Assembly: GCA_023389575.1 (NCBI GenBank)
Contig: JAEWEG010000025.1
Location: 1 to 64,000 of the forward strand
Direction: 5' to 3'
DNA length: 64,000 bases
Source: Chloroflexota bacterium
Lineage (GTDB): Bacteria > Chloroflexota > Chloroflexia > Thermomicrobiales > UBA6265
Position 1 is the first letter of the stretch, and the number at the start of each line of letters is the position of its first letter. The notes under the pieces are model-generated. The model had not been told where the DNA came from, did no database searches, and worked only from the letters and a program-made list of their open reading frames with translations. The translations under genes and the position numbers were made by a program. This document shows, one piece after another, positions 63,381-64,000 of the stretch.

Positions 63381-63855
63381 CGCTGCCTGAATCCTACAGT
63401 GTCTGGCGATTGACCGTCTCCCGGTCGGGCCATACCCAACCAGGAGAAGGGGTCCAACGCCGCGCCGGGAACGGAGGAACGAGCGGTTGATCGAGGTTGA
63501 GCGATGCGTGGGCTCGCCAATCGGAGTCCGCCTGGCGGCGGAAGAACTTCGTCCATGGATCCATCGCTTCGCTCTGGATGACGACTAAAGGCGTCGCATT
63601 TCCGAAGACAGCGCCGGTGTATGCCCTTCCCACGTTTGCCGTATGGGCTTCCCCTCCCCCAATGTACGGGGCAACGGCTCCGGTGACGGATTACGCACCG
63701 CTCCATGCACGGACCAGCCGGAGTCTATCGCCCTACCGGACCTCGTGCCTGTCGCGGGCGAACCATCCTCGGAACCCACGGCCGCGCCAATTGGTGATAG
63801 GGTGGAATCCAGCAGACCCCGCTCGTGAACCTCACGCCACCACGAGGTGCCCACC

Positions 63856-64000
63856 ATGGCCGACAATGACCGCCAGAACCAACCTTCCCTGATCGACCGC
63901 GCCAACACCCTCATCAAAATGGTCGGCACCGGCTTCCTCGTGAACATCGCCCTCATCGCCTGGACCATTTACCAGCAACTCTGGTGGATCACCGCCCTCG
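63856..64000 (+). CDS. Membrane protein, 3' end outside the window
   Basis: Starts MADNDRQNQPSLIDRANTLI with GAGGTG 7 bases upstream, followed by a membrane helix (VGTGFLVNIALIAWTIYQQLW). The frame is open to the window edge (48 codons). No family can be named from this part. Confidence 0.6.
   Translation, partial: MADNDRQNQPSLIDRANTLIKMVGTGFLVNIALIAWTIYQQLWWITAL

Noticed and set aside
63305..63706. N-terminal extension of treY
   Set aside because: The extra 134 residues look unstructured, contain a hairpin-forming region and no start context; GTG 63304 has a ribosome site and fits the family's N-terminus.

Overview
The window is 64 kb of mostly GC-rich DNA from a free-living, secretion-capable heterotroph. 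It has many Tat-type binding-protein leaders, CUT1 sugar ABC systems without their own ATPase, MMPL and PadR genes, a bacterial-type inositol phosphate synthase and a TreY-TreZ trehalose route. This gene content, the absence of outer-membrane genes and the codon use fit Chloroflexota, most likely class Thermomicrobia. That placement is an inference; no rRNA or marker gene is present. No tRNA, rRNA, CRISPR array or complete insertion sequence was seen.

Layout. 1-4750: a sugar ABC operon (two permeases, binding protein) ending in a phytanoyl-CoA-dioxygenase-like enzyme. 4800-13511: a FadR-type GntR regulator, a second sugar ABC system with an unusual beta-propeller/permease fusion, a fucosidase-like glycoside hydrolase and an enolase-superfamily enzyme. 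Both operons start with the same promoter and the same GntR operator placed just downstream of the -10, so the regulator very probably controls both and itself. 13619-20089: a 1713-aa orphan STAND ATPase and a kinase-fold protein that has lost both catalytic aspartates. 20150-25083 (minus): HAD, NarL-type response regulator, histidine kinase, PPOX-fold protein, DUF1772 protein, DHFR-like reductase and a small unknown. 25263-27412: MocR regulator and nitroreductase. 27475-32590 (minus): a PotABCD-like ABC operon ending in a mandelate-racemase-type enzyme. 33030-34121 (minus): a NirK-like copper protein. 34400-34910: a region with no credible ORF but with a good promoter, strong secondary structure and an intrinsic terminator, best read as an undescribed non-coding RNA. 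34996-39847: PadR, MMPL exporter and a frameshifted membrane glycosyltransferase.

39681-44675 is a low-GC island bounded by ~260-bp direct repeats. It carries a tightly packed trio: STAND/AAA ATPase with TPRs, membrane pentapeptide-repeat protein and Cof-type HAD phosphatase. 44661-55332 holds two giant secreted repeat proteins (1324 and 1577 aa) with a shared C-terminal YPNTG...WRLTA signature and a shared upstream element, flanking myo-inositol-phosphate synthase. 55707-64000 has L-rhamnonate dehydratase, a NpmA/KamB-type 16S rRNA methyltransferase homologue, a VOC protein, treZ, treY and the start of a membrane protein.

The first 13 kb and the two later dehydratases together suggest use of plant or microbial deoxy-sugars and sugar acids. 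The most novel items are the candidate ncRNA, the repeat-bounded trio, the giant surface proteins with their odd tail, and the propeller-permease fusion.
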